Shown here: positions 21,516-30,705 of the stretch, piece by piece
Position numbering within the stretch: position 1 is the first letter of the stretch
Layout of the letters: each line of letters starts with the position of its first letter
Assembly: GCA_021768085.1 (NCBI GenBank)
Contig: JAETOJ010000015.1
Span: 1 to 64,000 of the forward strand
Source: Bacillota bacterium
Lineage (GTDB): Bacteria; Bacillota; Clostridia; Oscillospirales; Oscillospiraceae
Direction of reading: 5' to 3'
Length of the DNA: 64,000 nucleotides
Notes under the pieces: generated by a model
Database searches by the model: none
The model's input: the letters and a program-made list of their open reading frames with translations, nothing else
What the model was told of the DNA's origin: nothing
Made by a program: the position numbers and the translations under genes

Positions 21516-22637
21516 ATGGATGCGGTGGGAATTGTGGCGGAATATAACCCCTTCCACGGCGGGCACGCCTACCAGATCGCCCAGACCCGGAAGCTGCTGG
21601 GGGAGTGCGCGGTGGTGTGTGTGATGAGCGGACACTTCGTCCAGCGGGGGGAGTGCGCCGTGCTGGACAAGTGGGCCAGGGCCCGTGCAGCCCTGGAGGG
21701 GGGCGCAGATCTGGTGCTGGAGCTGCCCACGGTGTGGGCGGTTTCCTCGGCGGAGTCCTTCGCCCGGGGGGCGGTGGACGTGCTGGAGGCCACCGGCATC
21801 GTCACCCACCTGTCTTTTGGCAGCGAGTGCGGCGATGTAGACGCACTCCAGCAGGTGGCGGCCTGTCTGGACAGCCCCCGGTATCCCGACGCGTTGCACC
21901 GGTTTTTGGATCGGGGGCTGCCCTTTGCCGCCTGCCGTCAGGCGGCGGTGTCTGAGCTGCTGCGGCCCGGGCTGGCCCAATTGCTGGCCCAGCCAAACAA
22001 CAATCTTGGAATTGAGTATATACGGGCGCTAAACGCCGCGAAAAGCGGAGTCCGGCCCATCACCATCCCCCGGGCGGGAGCGGAACATGACGGGGGAGAG
22101 CACCCGGATTACCCCTCCGCCTCCTTTGTGCGGGAGGAGATGCTGTCCGGGCGGCTCCCGGCAGACAACCCCGCCAGTCTGAGGTGGGGGGAGCGGTGGG
22201 CGCTGGGCCGCCTGCGCGCCCTGGACGAGGGGGACTTTGCCACCCTGCCCGACTGCGGGGAGGGGCTGTCCCACCGTTTGTACCGGGCGGTGCGGCAGGG
22301 GCGGACGCTGGAGGAGGTCTACGAGCTGGCCAAGACCAAGCGGTACGCCCACGCCCGCATCCGCCGGGCGATGCTGTGGGCCGCCCTGGGCCTGAAGGCG
22401 GGGGATAGGCCAGACAAGCCCCCCTATCTCCGGGTGCTGGGGGCCACGGAGCGGGGGCGGGCGCTCCTGCGGGAGATGAAGGGGAAGGCCACCTTGCCCG
22501 TGATCACCAAGCCCGCCCACGGACGGGGCATCCCCCTGCTGGAGCTGGAGGGGCGGTGCACCGACCTGTACCAGCTGTGCCGCCGGGAGCCGGGTCAGTG
22601 CGGCCTGGAGTGGACGACGAACCCGGTGATGCTTTAA
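21516..22637 (+). CDS. tmcAL: tRNA(Met) cytidine acetate ligase TmcAL
   Basis: TmcAL makes N4-acetylcytidine at the wobble position of elongator tRNA-Met using acetate and ATP. The 373-residue protein starts GIVAEYNPFHGGHAYQI, containing the HxGH nucleotidyltransferase motif, followed by MSGHFVQRGE, both diagnostic. NNNLGIEYIRAL and the central PSASFVREEM block also fit. Its neighbour ackA is enzymatically linked only through acetate, which may be coincidence, but the pairing is common in Clostridia. Start ATG 21516 follows GGAAAGGGGGATGTGCC. It converges on, and overlaps by four bases, a small ORF. Confidence 0.93.
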   Translation: MDAVGIVAEYNPFHGGHAYQIAQTRKLLGECAVVCVMSGHFVQRGECAVLDKWARARAALEGGADLVLELPTVWAVSSAESFARGAVDVLEATGIVTHLSFGSECGDVDALQQVAACLDSPRYPDALHRFLDRGLPFAACRQAAVSELLRPGLAQLLAQPNNNLGIEYIRALNAAKSGVRPITIPRAGAEHDGGEHPDYPSASFVREEMLSGRLPADNPASLRWGERWALGRLRALDEGDFATLPDCGEGLSHRLYRAVRQGRTLEEVYELAKTKRYAHARIRRAMLWAALGLKAGDRPDKPPYLRVLGATERGRALLREMKGKATLPVITKPAHGRGIPLLELEGRCTDLYQLCRREPGQCGLEWTTNPVML

Positions 22638-22822
22638 GCCCCCAGGCTCCCCAGTTCCATTCCCAGCTTCAAGGCTGCCATATCTTTTTCAGTTTGTTGC
22701 TCCAGTTCAGTTAAGATTGCCATTTTAGCGATTGCCAACGCACGGAGTTTTTCCTGGTGGGCCGATGAAATCGTAATTTGCTCGTTGATTTGTGTATAAA
22801 GCTCGGTCATTATTTTAGTCAT
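22634..22822 (-). CDS. Small helical protein divergent from an Xre gene
   Basis: The 62-residue product is predicted fully helical with two heptad-like stretches (MTELYTQINEQITISSAHQEK and AILTELEQQTEKDMAALKLG are within it). ATG 22822 follows GGAGGATTCCGAA. It is divergent from a 71-residue Xre protein, and two matching AGGA-N8-TCCT sites fill the spacer. The arrangement is that of a regulator and its target or partner. No toxin fold is recognised. Confidence 0.65.
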   Translation of the reverse strand: MTKIMTELYTQINEQITISSAHQEKLRALAIAKMAILTELEQQTEKDMAALKLGMELGSLGA

Positions 22823-22844
22823 TTCGGAATCCTCCAATCAGAAT

Positions 22845-22889
22845 AGGAAATCTAAATCCTGTTTTGATTATATAGGAAATATAAGTCCT
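22845..22889. promoter_or_regulatory. Paired operators between small gene and Xre gene
   Basis: AGGAAATCTAAATCCT (22845-22860) and AGGAAATATAAGTCCT (22874-22889) are two copies, 29 bp apart, of a 16 bp site with AGGA/TCCT inverted ends. They are the likely binding sites of the Xre protein encoded from 22906. Confidence 0.65.
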
Positions 22890-22905
22890 TATCAAGAGGG
22901 TTATT

Positions 22906-23121
22906 ATGCGAGGTTTTAGCGAAGTGCTCCGCCAGCTGCGGGCGGAGAAAAAGGTGTCCCAAAAGGCGCTGGGAGAAATCCTGGGCGTCAGCGACCGCAA
23001 CATCCGTTTTTACGAAACCGGCGAACACCGTCCCGATTTTGAGGGCCTGCTGATTTTGGCCGATTATTTTCAGGTCTCGCTGGACTATCTGGTGGGCCGA
23101 AGTGAGGAAAGGAAGTCTTGA
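22906..23121 (+). CDS. Small Xre family regulator
   Basis: The 71-residue protein consists of a Cro/C1-type helix-turn-helix (residues 5-60: VLRQLRAEKKVSQKALGEIL, then VSDRNIRFYETGEHRPDFE) and the common tail LADYFQVSLDYLVGRSEERKS. ATG 22906 follows GAGGG. The stop is only three bases before pepT, so both may share a transcript. It is divergent from a 62-residue helical protein with paired operators between them. Confidence 0.85.
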   Translation: MRGFSEVLRQLRAEKKVSQKALGEILGVSDRNIRFYETGEHRPDFEGLLILADYFQVSLDYLVGRSEERKS

Positions 23122-23124
23122 CAA

Positions 23125-24342
23125 ATGAGAGCCTGTGAACGCCTGCTGAAGTATGTGAAAGTCAACACCCAGTCCTCGGAGGGGACGGGGGTTACCCCGT
23201 CCACCCCCGGCCAGTGGGAGCTGGCCCGGCTGCTGGTGGACGAGCTGACCGAGCTGGGGCTGGAAAACCCCTCCGTCAACGAGTTCTGTACCGTCACCGC
23301 CTGGCTGCCCGCCACCCCGGGGCTGGAGCACGCCCCCGCCCTGGGTCTACTGGCCCACCTGGACACCGCCCCCGCCTTTTCCGGAAAGGACGTGAACCCC
23401 ATCGTCCATGAGCACTACGAGGGCGGTGACATCGTTCTGCCCAAAGAGGGCCGGGTGATCCGGGTGGCCGACTTCCCCTGGCTGTCCCGCTTCCAGGGCA
23501 AGACCGTCATCACTGCTGACGGCTCCACCCTTTTAGGCGCGGACGATAAGGCGGGTGTGGCCGAGATCATCACACTGTGTGAGCAGCTCCTTGCGGAGGG
23601 CGTCCCCCACGGGCGGCTGTGCGTGGCCTTTACCCCTGACGAGGAGATCGGCGAGGGCCCCGACCACTTCGACGTGACTGCCTTCGGGGCCAAGTACGCC
23701 TACACCGTGGACGGCTCCACCCCCGGCGTCATCGCCTATGAGAACTTCAACGCCGCCGCCGCGGTGGTGGACATCACCGGCGTGTCCGTCCACCCCGGTG
23801 CGGCCAAGGGGATCATGGAGAACGCCCTGCTCATCGCCCAGGAGTTCAACGCCCTGCTGCCGGCGGACGCCATCCCCGGCAAGACCGAGGGCTATGAGGG
23901 CTTCTTCCACCTGGAGGCCCTGGAGGGCACTGCCGCCGCCTGCCGAATGGAATATATCGTCCGGGATCACGATAAGGGGGAGTTTGCCGCCAAGAAGACC
24001 CTGCTGGAGCAGGCTGCCGCCCAGGTACAGGCTGCCCACCCCACCGCTAAGATTGAGCTGACCCTGACGGACAGCTACTACAATATGAAGGAGAAGCTGG
24101 CGGACTGTATGCACCTGGTGGACAATGCCAACAAGGCGGCGGAGCTGGCGGGCCTCACCCCCGACGCCGAGGCCATCCGGGGGGGCACCGACGGGGCGCG
24201 GCTCAGCTTTATGGGCCTGCCCTGCCCCAACCTGGGCACCGGTGGCTACAACTTCCACGGGCCGCTGGAGCTGTGCTGTGCGGAGGAGATGGACACGGTG
24301 GTGGAGATTCTGCGGAACATCGTCCGGCTGTATGCGGAATGA
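23125..24342 (+). CDS. pepT: Peptidase T (tripeptidase)
   Basis: PepT is a cytoplasmic M20-family aminopeptidase that removes N-terminal residues from tripeptides. The 405-residue length fits. The two zinc ions are bound through LLAHLDTAPAF (His and Asp), LLGADDKAGVAEI, FTPDEEIGEGPDHFD with the catalytic Glu, and the C-terminal NFHGPLELC. IRGGTDGARLSFMGLPCPNLGTGG is the typical dimerisation and substrate block. ATG 23125 follows AGGAAAGGAAG and lies three bases after the Xre stop, suggesting read-through expression. A gene for a rhomboid-like protein follows. Confidence 0.95.
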   Translation: MRACERLLKYVKVNTQSSEGTGVTPSTPGQWELARLLVDELTELGLENPSVNEFCTVTAWLPATPGLEHAPALGLLAHLDTAPAFSGKDVNPIVHEHYEGGDIVLPKEGRVIRVADFPWLSRFQGKTVITADGSTLLGADDKAGVAEIITLCEQLLAEGVPHGRLCVAFTPDEEIGEGPDHFDVTAFGAKYAYTVDGSTPGVIAYENFNAAAAVVDITGVSVHPGAAKGIMENALLIAQEFNALLPADAIPGKTEGYEGFFHLEALEGTAAACRMEYIVRDHDKGEFAAKKTLLEQAAAQVQAAHPTAKIELTLTDSYYNMKEKLADCMHLVDNANKAAELAGLTPDAEAIRGGTDGARLSFMGLPCPNLGTGGYNFHGPLELCCAEEMDTVVEILRNIVRLYAE

Positions 24343-24425
24343 TTCACAGTTTATTGATTATTTTCCCAGCGGGAAGGGCTATAATTACCCAATAACCCAG
24401 TCCTCATAAGGAGGGAGTTCCCTTG

Positions 24426-25325
24426 ATGTACCGAAATGACCACTACGGCCCCATCGACAAATTCTGCTCCCGGCACCCCAGGTTCGGCGTGCCCAACCTG
24501 ATGATGTACATCGCCTTGGCCCAGGTCGCCGTGTTCTTTGTGGATCTGCTTTTTCGGGGCTGGGGCAGCGGCGTTCTGTGCTTCTGGGGCCCGGATATCC
24601 TCCGGGGGCAGGTGTGGCGGCTGTTCACCTTTGTGCTGGTGCCCAACAGCGGCAACCCCTTCTATCTGCTGCTGGGCTGCTATTTCTACTACTGGATCGG
24701 CTCCATGCTGGAGCGGGAGTGGGGCACCGCCAAGTTCAGCCTGTTCTACCTCAGCGGCATTGTGCTGTCCGCCATCCTGGCCATCATCCTCACATTGATC
24801 AACCCGAGAATGGCCGCGGCCCTGGAGCAGATCGGCCTGTCCTACGTAAACCTGGGCTATTACCTGAACCTGTCCATCTTCCTGGTCATCGCCACGCTGT
24901 ACGGCGAGATGCAGGTGCTGCTGTTCTTCATCATCCCGATCAAGATGAAGTGGATGGCCATCATCGACGTGGCGCTGATCCTGGTGGAGGTGGTGCAGTA
25001 CGCCCAGGGCGGGTTCTGGCTCTTTGCCCTGGCGCCCCTGGCCAGCTTTATCAACTACTTCATCTTCACCTGGCCCTTCTGGTCGATGAAGCTGGGCTTC
25101 GTCCGCCGACGTGCGGATCCCCAGGTGATCAACTTCAAGAAGGCCCAGAAGCAGGCCCGGAAAAAGGCCCAGGAGACGGGGGGTTACCTCCACAAGTGCG
25201 CGGTGTGCGGGATTACGGATCAGGACGACCCCAGCATGGAGTTCCGCTACTGCTCCAAGTGCGACGGGTACTACTGCTACTGCGCCAACCACATCAACAA
25301 CCATATCCACATCCGCCAGGATTGA
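24426..25325 (+). CDS. Rhomboid-like membrane protein with C-terminal zinc ribbon
   Basis: The 299-residue protein has about six hydrophobic segments between residues 25 and 220, including the rhomboid-like stretch NPFYLLLGCYFYYWIGSMLE and LFYLSGIVLSAILA. The catalytic GxSG motif and membrane His of active rhomboid proteases are not seen, so it is probably an inactive relative. The C-terminal 60 residues are cytoplasmic and carry CAVC...CSKC plus a CYC and a His-rich end (NHINNHIHIRQD), a likely zinc-binding module. Start ATG 24426 is chosen; the TTG at 24423 is an alternative. A terminator follows. Confidence 0.78.
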   Translation: MYRNDHYGPIDKFCSRHPRFGVPNLMMYIALAQVAVFFVDLLFRGWGSGVLCFWGPDILRGQVWRLFTFVLVPNSGNPFYLLLGCYFYYWIGSMLEREWGTAKFSLFYLSGIVLSAILAIILTLINPRMAAALEQIGLSYVNLGYYLNLSIFLVIATLYGEMQVLLFFIIPIKMKWMAIIDVALILVEVVQYAQGGFWLFALAPLASFINYFIFTWPFWSMKLGFVRRRADPQVINFKKAQKQARKKAQETGGYLHKCAVCGITDQDDPSMEFRYCSKCDGYYCYCANHINNHIHIRQD

Positions 25326-25330
25326 CGTGA

Positions 25331-25364
25331 AGGGCCCCGCGGTCTATGACCGCGGGGGCCCTTT
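25331..25364 (+). terminator. Terminator after the rhomboid-like gene
   Basis: Arms AGGGCCCCGCGGTC (25331-25344) and GACCGCGGGGGCCCT (25348-25362), with a 3-base loop, are followed by TTTCT. Confidence 0.85.
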
Positions 25365-25389
25365 CTGCCTCCCCCACGGGGGAGGCTTT

Positions 25390-26955
25390 TCATTCCCAAT
25401 ACGCTACGGCATAGCAGCCGTACCTGTCCACGGCAAACCCTGCCTGTGCCAGCCCGTCCGCCCAGTCCCCGTCCTCCACCAGGTAGACGCAGGCCGGGTC
25501 AGGCTCCCCCAGCCCGGTGAGGAACCGGAAGCGCCCAAAACCCTCCACATCCAAAAAGGCGCTGGGGTAGTTTTTGTAGGCCACTGTCTCCCGGTACTCC
25601 TCCGGATCCTGGCCGCAGTCAAACAGCACCCGGGCGTAGTTGGCCCCCCGGGCCACCCGGATCTCCCCCTCCCGGGCCAGGGCCGCCTCCACTGCCTGCT
25701 CCAGCCCGGCGCCGAAGTGGGTCCGGGACTGCTGGGCGTAGTCAGTAAAGTAATAGCCCGTGAACCGGACGAACAGCGCTCCGAAGATCAGCAGGGGCAC
25801 CAGCAGTGCCCGCACGTCGAAGCTGCACAGCCACCGCGCCCCCAGCGCCGCCAGCAGTACCACCGGGATCCACAGGGTGTTCACCCGGTTCACGTTGGCG
25901 TCCAGAGTCAGCCCCTGCAAAGCCCCCGCCAGCAGCTGGATCAGCAGGAAGGCGGCCGGGCGGGGCTCCCGGCGGGACAGGCCCTGGGCCGTCTCCTGGA
26001 CGGCCCACACCAGCCCCGCCAGAGCCAGGGGCAGGGCGCCGAAGTAGAACAGCCCGAACCGATCCGTCCCGTTCCACAGCAGGCCGTCCCCCTGGCGCAG
26101 CACCAGGGACAGCAGGTTGGCGGCGTGCTCCGGGATGCGGGACAGGGAGAATTCGCTGTCCCGCATCACCACTAATTTGGGGACGGTGAAGGGGCCCAGA
26201 TGCAGCTCGGGCAGCAGGCCCCAGTTCACCAGCAGGAACAGCACCAGCGGCAGGGCCAGCGCCAGCAGCAGCGCCGCCGCCCCCAGCAGCCACGCCCCCT
26301 CCCGGCCCGATCGGCGCAGCTTGCCGCACCAGAACCCGTACCCTGCCTGAAGCAGCAGGATCAGGGGCACGAAGGGCCAGATGGCGGCGTAGCAGTACAG
26401 GGATAGCCCGTACATCAGGGCGGACAGGGGGAGCCAGCGGCAGTCCTCCAGCCCCCGCAGGAAGAAGTACAGCCCGAACAGCAGAAAGCCCGGGGCCAGG
26501 TTGGACTCCAGCCCCCACCGGGACAGCATCACGTGCCACGGGCACACCGCCAGCAGGAACAAGCCGCACAGCCCCGCCCACTTGTCCGCCATCCGCTTGC
26601 CCACGCCGTAGGCGGCGGGCAGGGACAGCAGGGACACGATAAGCTGGGGCAGCCGCACCGCCAGGGGTGTCCGGCCCAGCAGGGCCAGGCAGGGGATCAT
26701 GAGGTAGCTCTCCAGGGCGTTCATGCCGCTGCCCCAGGCGGTGAGGTACACCGGCAGGGAGTGGCCGAAGGAGTCCCGCCCCGTCTTGAGCAGGCACCAC
26801 GCCTCGTAGGCGGCGAAGGCCTCGTCCTGGTTCAGCCCCTCCGGTACCGCCCCGAACCGCCAGAGACGGAGGGCGGCTCCCACAAGCAAAAACAGCACCA
26901 GCAGCACACGGATCAGCCAGTCCTCCCCCTCCCGGGGGCGCGTGCGGCCTGTCAT
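25390..26955 (-). CDS. GT39/ArnT-like membrane glycosyltransferase
   Basis: The 521-residue protein has 11-12 predicted membrane helices and a C-terminal extracytoplasmic domain of about 110 residues. The first loop carries PEGLNQDEAFAAYEAW, with the acidic residues that define the lipid-phosphosugar glycosyltransferases (PMT/ArnT family). Such enzymes move a sugar from a polyprenyl phosphate to an acceptor outside the membrane. The acceptor is unknown; surface polymer or S-layer protein glycosylation is a guess. ATG 26955 follows GGGAGGATC; a longer frame from 27096 lacks conservation. It is divergent from feoA. Confidence 0.82.
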   Translation of the reverse strand: MTGRTRPREGEDWLIRVLLVLFLLVGAALRLWRFGAVPEGLNQDEAFAAYEAWCLLKTGRDSFGHSLPVYLTAWGSGMNALESYLMIPCLALLGRTPLAVRLPQLIVSLLSLPAAYGVGKRMADKWAGLCGLFLLAVCPWHVMLSRWGLESNLAPGFLLFGLYFFLRGLEDCRWLPLSALMYGLSLYCYAAIWPFVPLILLLQAGYGFWCGKLRRSGREGAWLLGAAALLLALALPLVLFLLVNWGLLPELHLGPFTVPKLVVMRDSEFSLSRIPEHAANLLSLVLRQGDGLLWNGTDRFGLFYFGALPLALAGLVWAVQETAQGLSRREPRPAAFLLIQLLAGALQGLTLDANVNRVNTLWIPVVLLAALGARWLCSFDVRALLVPLLIFGALFVRFTGYYFTDYAQQSRTHFGAGLEQAVEAALAREGEIRVARGANYARVLFDCGQDPEEYRETVAYKNYPSAFLDVEGFGRFRFLTGLGEPDPACVYLVEDGDWADGLAQAGFAVDRYGCYAVAYWE

Positions 26956-27171
26956 GGGCGATCCTCCCTTCCACTGGGGGGACGGATGCGAAATCCGACC
27001 CGCCGCCCCATGTTTTTCCTTATTATAAGGGGAATTCCGGCGGAATGTCAAGCCAACCGCCCTGGACCGGGCGGCTTTCCCGTCAAAAGCGGGCACCCCG
27101 CTGCGGAGCCCGCCATAGGATAACTTGCAGGCCGTCCGCGGGGCGGCCCGCGCGGGAAAGGAGCATCCATT

Positions 27172-27441
27172 ATGTATGAGACATTGTGCCTGTCCGCCCT
27201 CCCCGAAGGGGAGAGCGCTTATGTGACCGAGGTAAACGCCGCACCCGCCATGGATCGGCGGCTCACCGACCTGGGGCTGGTGCGGGGCACCCGGGTGACC
27301 TGTGTACTGAGAAGTCCAGCGGGGGATCCCTGCGCCTACCTGATCCGGGGGGCGCTCATCGCCCTGCGCCGCTCCGACGCGGAGGGGATTACCCTGGAGC
27401 GCCGTGCCCAGGAGCAGCCCGCCCGGGCGGTGGCCACATGA
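27172..27441 (+). CDS. feoA: Ferrous iron transport protein A
   Basis: FeoA is a small cytoplasmic SH3-like protein needed for FeoB activity. The 89-residue product shows the fold pattern: LSALPEGESAYVTEV, then RRLTDLGLVRGTRVTCV, then DPCAYLIRGALIALRRSDAEGI. The stop overlaps the feoB start in ATGA. ATG 27172 follows AAAGGAGC. The upstream spacer has two GC-rich hairpins but no clear Fur box that I can see. Confidence 0.9.
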   Translation: MYETLCLSALPEGESAYVTEVNAAPAMDRRLTDLGLVRGTRVTCVLRSPAGDPCAYLIRGALIALRRSDAEGITLERRAQEQPARAVAT

Positions 27442-29255
27442 ACCGGGTGGCGCTGGCGGGCAACCCCAACGTGGGCAAGTCCACCCTGTTCAACGCGCTG
27501 ACCGGGCTGCGGCAGCACACGGGGAACTGGGCCGGCAAGACGGTGGCCACCGCCCGGGGAAGCTATACCTATGAGGGGCAGGAGTACCAGCTCATTGACC
27601 TGCCCGGAACCTATTCCCTGGCCGCCCACTCCCAGGAGGAGGCGGTGGCCCGGGACTTCATCGAGAGTGGCCAGGCGGACGGGGTGGTGGTGGTGTGCGA
27701 CGCCACCTGCCTGGAGCGGAACCTGATCCTGGTGCTCCAGGTGCTGGAGCTGACGGGGAAGGTGCTGGTGTGCATCAACCTGATGGATGAGGCGGAGCGG
27801 CTGGGCGTCCAGGTGGATCTGCCCGCCCTGTCCCAGCGCTTAGGCGTGCCGGTGGTAGGCACCGCGGGAGGCCGCCAGGACGGCCTGGAGGAGCTGAAGG
27901 GGGCCGTGGCCACCCTGGTGCGGTCGGACGTCCCCGCCGTGCCGGAACGGGCCCCGGCCGAGCGGGTCACCCTGGCGGAGCGGTACGCCGACCAGGTGGT
28001 GCGAAGCCGGTCGGCCCAGCGCCTGCGCCGCCAGCGCCGGATCGACCGCTTACTTACCTCCAAGGCCACCGGCATCCCGCTGATGCTGCTGCTGTTCGGG
28101 CTGGTGGTGTGGCTGACGGTGGCGGGGGCCAATTTCCCCTCCGCCCTGCTCACCGAGCTGTTCGCCCGCGTGGGCGCGGTGCTGGAGGGCTGGCTGGCGA
28201 ATATCCCGGCGTGGCTGCGGGGGCTGCTGCTGGACGGGGTGTACCGGGTCACCGCCTGGGTGGTGGCGGTGATGCTGCCCCCCATGGCCATCTTCTTCCC
28301 CCTGTTCACCCTGCTGGAGGATCTGGGCTACCTGCCCCGGGCGGCCTTCGTCATGGATCACGCCTTCCAGAGGGCCAAAACCTGCGGCAAACAGTGCCTG
28401 ACTATGTGCATGTCTTTAGGCTGCAACGCCTGCGGCGTCACCGGCTGCCGGATCATTGACAGCCCCCGGGAGCGGCTCATTGCTATTCTCACCTCCTCCC
28501 TGGTGCCCTGTAACGGGAAGTTCCCCACGCTGATTGCCCTGATCACCATCTTCTTTGTGGGCGGGCGCACGGGGCTGCTGGCCTCGTTGGAGGGGGCGGT
28601 GCTGCTCTTGGGCACGCTGGTGCTGGGGGTGGCGGGGACGCTGGGGTGCTCCCGGCTACTGTCCGCCACGGTGCTCAAGGGGGTGCCCTCCTCCTTCGCC
28701 CTGGAACTGCCCCCCTTCCGGAAGCCTCGGGTGGGGCAGGTCATCGTCCGCTCCATGCTGGATCGCACCCTGTTCGTGCTGGGGCGGGCGGTGTCGGTGG
28801 CCGCACCGGCGGGGGCGTTTATCTGGCTGATGGCCAACCTTACTGTGGGGGATGCCTCCCTGCTGGCCCACTGCACTGGGTTTCTGGATCCCTTTGCCCG
28901 GCTGTTTGGGCTGGACGGGGTGATCCTGATGGCCTTCCTGCTGGGCTGGCCCGCCAACGAGATCGTGCTGCCGGTGATGCTCATGGCCTATCTGGCCACC
29001 GGCAGCCTGGTGGAGTTCGACGATCTGGCGGCGCTGGGCGCGCTGCTGAGCGAGCACGGCTGGACGTGGCTGACGGCGGTGTGCACCATGCTGTTCTCCC
29101 TGTTCCATTGGCCCTGCTCCACCACCTGCCTGACCATTTATAAGGAGACGGGCAGCGTGAAGTGGACGGCGCTGTCCGTGGTGATCCCCACCGCCCTGGG
29201 GCTGGGGTTGTGCTTATTGGTGAGCACGGCGGCCCGGTTGCTGGGACTGGCGTGA
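27438..29255 (+). CDS. feoB: Ferrous iron transport protein B
   Basis: FeoB is the Fe(II) uptake channel of anaerobes. The 605-residue protein has an N-terminal GTPase domain (G1 GNPNVGKST at 8-16, G3 DLPGTYS, G4 NLMD near 113) and a membrane core with two Gate regions: PMAIFFPLFTLLEDLGYLPR with the downstream CGKQCLTMCMSLGCNACG, and the second gate near GRAVSVAAPAGAFIW. It is shorter than the roughly 650-770 of many FeoBs because the C-terminal loop region is compact. ATG 27438 overlaps the feoA stop. A strong terminator follows. Confidence 0.93.
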   Translation: MNRVALAGNPNVGKSTLFNALTGLRQHTGNWAGKTVATARGSYTYEGQEYQLIDLPGTYSLAAHSQEEAVARDFIESGQADGVVVVCDATCLERNLILVLQVLELTGKVLVCINLMDEAERLGVQVDLPALSQRLGVPVVGTAGGRQDGLEELKGAVATLVRSDVPAVPERAPAERVTLAERYADQVVRSRSAQRLRRQRRIDRLLTSKATGIPLMLLLFGLVVWLTVAGANFPSALLTELFARVGAVLEGWLANIPAWLRGLLLDGVYRVTAWVVAVMLPPMAIFFPLFTLLEDLGYLPRAAFVMDHAFQRAKTCGKQCLTMCMSLGCNACGVTGCRIIDSPRERLIAILTSSLVPCNGKFPTLIALITIFFVGGRTGLLASLEGAVLLLGTLVLGVAGTLGCSRLLSATVLKGVPSSFALELPPFRKPRVGQVIVRSMLDRTLFVLGRAVSVAAPAGAFIWLMANLTVGDASLLAHCTGFLDPFARLFGLDGVILMAFLLGWPANEIVLPVMLMAYLATGSLVEFDDLAALGALLSEHGWTWLTAVCTMLFSLFHWPCSTTCLTIYKETGSVKWTALSVVIPTALGLGLCLLVSTAARLLGLA

Positions 29256-29256
29256 A

Positions 29257-29299
29257 AAAGCTCCGCCGCCGGTGGTTCGACCGGCGGCGGAGCTTTGTT
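29257..29299 (+). terminator. Terminator of feoAB
   Basis: Perfect 17-bp arms with core GCTCCGCCGCCGGT, a 6-base loop, and TTTGTT after the stem. Confidence 0.85.
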
Positions 29300-29326
29300 G
29301 AAACGTCTTTGCGGGGGGCCTCGATA

Positions 29327-30508
29327 TTACAGGGCAGCCTTGAGCTGCTCCGCCATATCCAGCTTCTCCCAGGGCAGATCCAGATCCGGGCGGCCGAAGT
29401 GGCCGTAGGCGGCGGTCTGCCGGTAGATGGGACGGCGCAGGTTCAGCTGGTTGATGATGGCGGTGGGACGCAGGTCAAATACCTTGTCAACCGCTGCCTC
29501 CAGCGCCTCGTCGGGGGCCTTGCCGGTGCCGAAGGTGTCCACCCGGACGGACACGGGCCGGGCCACCCCAATAGCGTAGGCCAGCTGCACCTGGCACTTG
29601 TCCGCCAGCCCCGCGGCTACCACGTTCTTGGCCACCCAGCGGGCGGCGTAGGTGGCGGATCTGTCCACCTTGGTGGGATCCTTGCCGGAGAAAGCGCCGC
29701 CGCCGTGGGGGGCGCTGCCGCCGTATGTATCCACGATGATCTTCCGCCCGGTGAGGCCGGAGTCCCCCTGGGGGCCGCCCACCACGAAGCGGCCGGTGGG
29801 GTTCACCAGGATACGGGTATGCTCGTCCAGCAGGGCGGCGGGGATGGTGGGCTTCACCACCAGCTCGATCATATCCGCCCGGATCTGCTCCAGGGACGCC
29901 TCGGCGGCATGCTGGGTGGACAGCACCACCGTGTCCACCCGGACGGGCTTGCCGTCCGCGCCGTACTCCACGGTGACCTGGCTCTTGCCGTCGGGCCGCA
30001 GGTAGTCCACCAGCCCCTCCTTGCGTACCTGGGCCAGCCGCAGGGCCAGCTTGTGGGACAGGGAGATGGCCAGGGGCATCAGCTCCTCCGTCTCGGTGCA
30101 GGCGTAGCCGAACATCATGCCCTGATCCCCGGCGCCGTTGTCCAGCCCGTCGCTGAGCTGGCCCTCCTTGGCCTCCAGGGCCTTGTCCACGCCTAAAGCG
30201 ATGTCGGGGGACTGCTCGTCGATGTTGGTGATGACGGCGCAGGAGTCGCCGTCAAAGCCGCCCTGGCCGTCCACGTAGCCGATGTCCTTGACCACCTGGC
30301 GAGCGATCTTGGGTATGTCCACATAGCAGGAGGTGGTGATCTCGCCCATGATGTGCACCAGACCGGTGGACACGGCGGTCTCACAGGCCACCCGGGCGGT
30401 GGGATCCTTTTCCAGGATGGCGTCCAGGATGGCGTCGGAGATCTGATCGCACACCTTGTCGGGGTGGCCCTCGGTGACGGACTCAGAGGTGAATAGACGT
30501 TTTGCCAT
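29327..30508 (-). CDS. metK: S-adenosylmethionine synthase
   Basis: MetK makes SAM from methionine and ATP. The 393-residue protein has all signature blocks: [21 protein letters not shown] at the N-terminus, [19 protein letters not shown] in the middle, and [20 protein letters not shown]. The start is ATG 30508 behind GGAGAACGTATT; the longer frame is riboswitch sequence. A complete SAM-I riboswitch with terminator precedes it, so high SAM shuts down expression. No other methionine gene is adjacent. Confidence 0.97.
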   Translation of the reverse strand: MAKRLFTSESVTEGHPDKVCDQISDAILDAILEKDPTARVACETAVSTGLVHIMGEITTSCYVDIPKIARQVVKDIGYVDGQGGFDGDSCAVITNIDEQSPDIALGVDKALEAKEGQLSDGLDNGAGDQGMMFGYACTETEELMPLAISLSHKLALRLAQVRKEGLVDYLRPDGKSQVTVEYGADGKPVRVDTVVLSTQHAAEASLEQIRADMIELVVKPTIPAALLDEHTRILVNPTGRFVVGGPQGDSGLTGRKIIVDTYGGSAPHGGGAFSGKDPTKVDRSATYAARWVAKNVVAAGLADKCQVQLAYAIGVARPVSVRVDTFGTGKAPDEALEAAVDKVFDLRPTAIINQLNLRRPIYRQTAAYGHFGRPDLDLPWEKLDMAEQLKAAL

Positions 30509-30545
30509 AATACGTTCTCCTTTCTTTGTGAGGGAAACAGGGGTT

Positions 30546-30575
30546 GAAAAAACCCCCGCCGGGAAACGGCGGGGG
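30546..30575 (-). terminator. Regulatory terminator of the metK riboswitch
   Basis: On the minus strand 9-bp arms CCCCCGCCG/CGGCGGGGG (30575-30553) are followed by TTTTTT (30552-30547), 40 bp before metK. It is the expression platform of the SAM-I riboswitch. Confidence 0.85.
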
Positions 30576-30594
30576 CTGGAAGCTCCAGTGCTTT

Positions 30595-30684
30595 CCTCAT
30601 CTCGCGTTTCCGCCGGACTTGGCACCTTGCAAAGCAGGTTGCCGTGGCTTCATCGGGCCGGTCCCTCCGCCACTCTTGATAAGG
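30595..30684 (-). ncRNA. SAM-I (S-box) riboswitch
   Basis: Reading the minus strand from 30684, the aptamer shows the S-box landmarks in order: CTTATCAAGAG, GGCGGAGGGA, CGGCCCGATGAAGCC, CGGCAACC, the P3/P4 helices around GGTGCCAA, and a closing GATGAGG that pairs with CCTTATC. It senses SAM and controls metK through the terminator at 30546-30575. Confidence 0.95.
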
Positions 30685-30705
30685 GATTATTCAGTTGATA
30701 CCTTT

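Noticed and set aside
27097-27171. Fur or DtxR box before feoA
   Set aside because: The spacer is GC-rich with hairpins; no convincing AT-rich palindrome was found.
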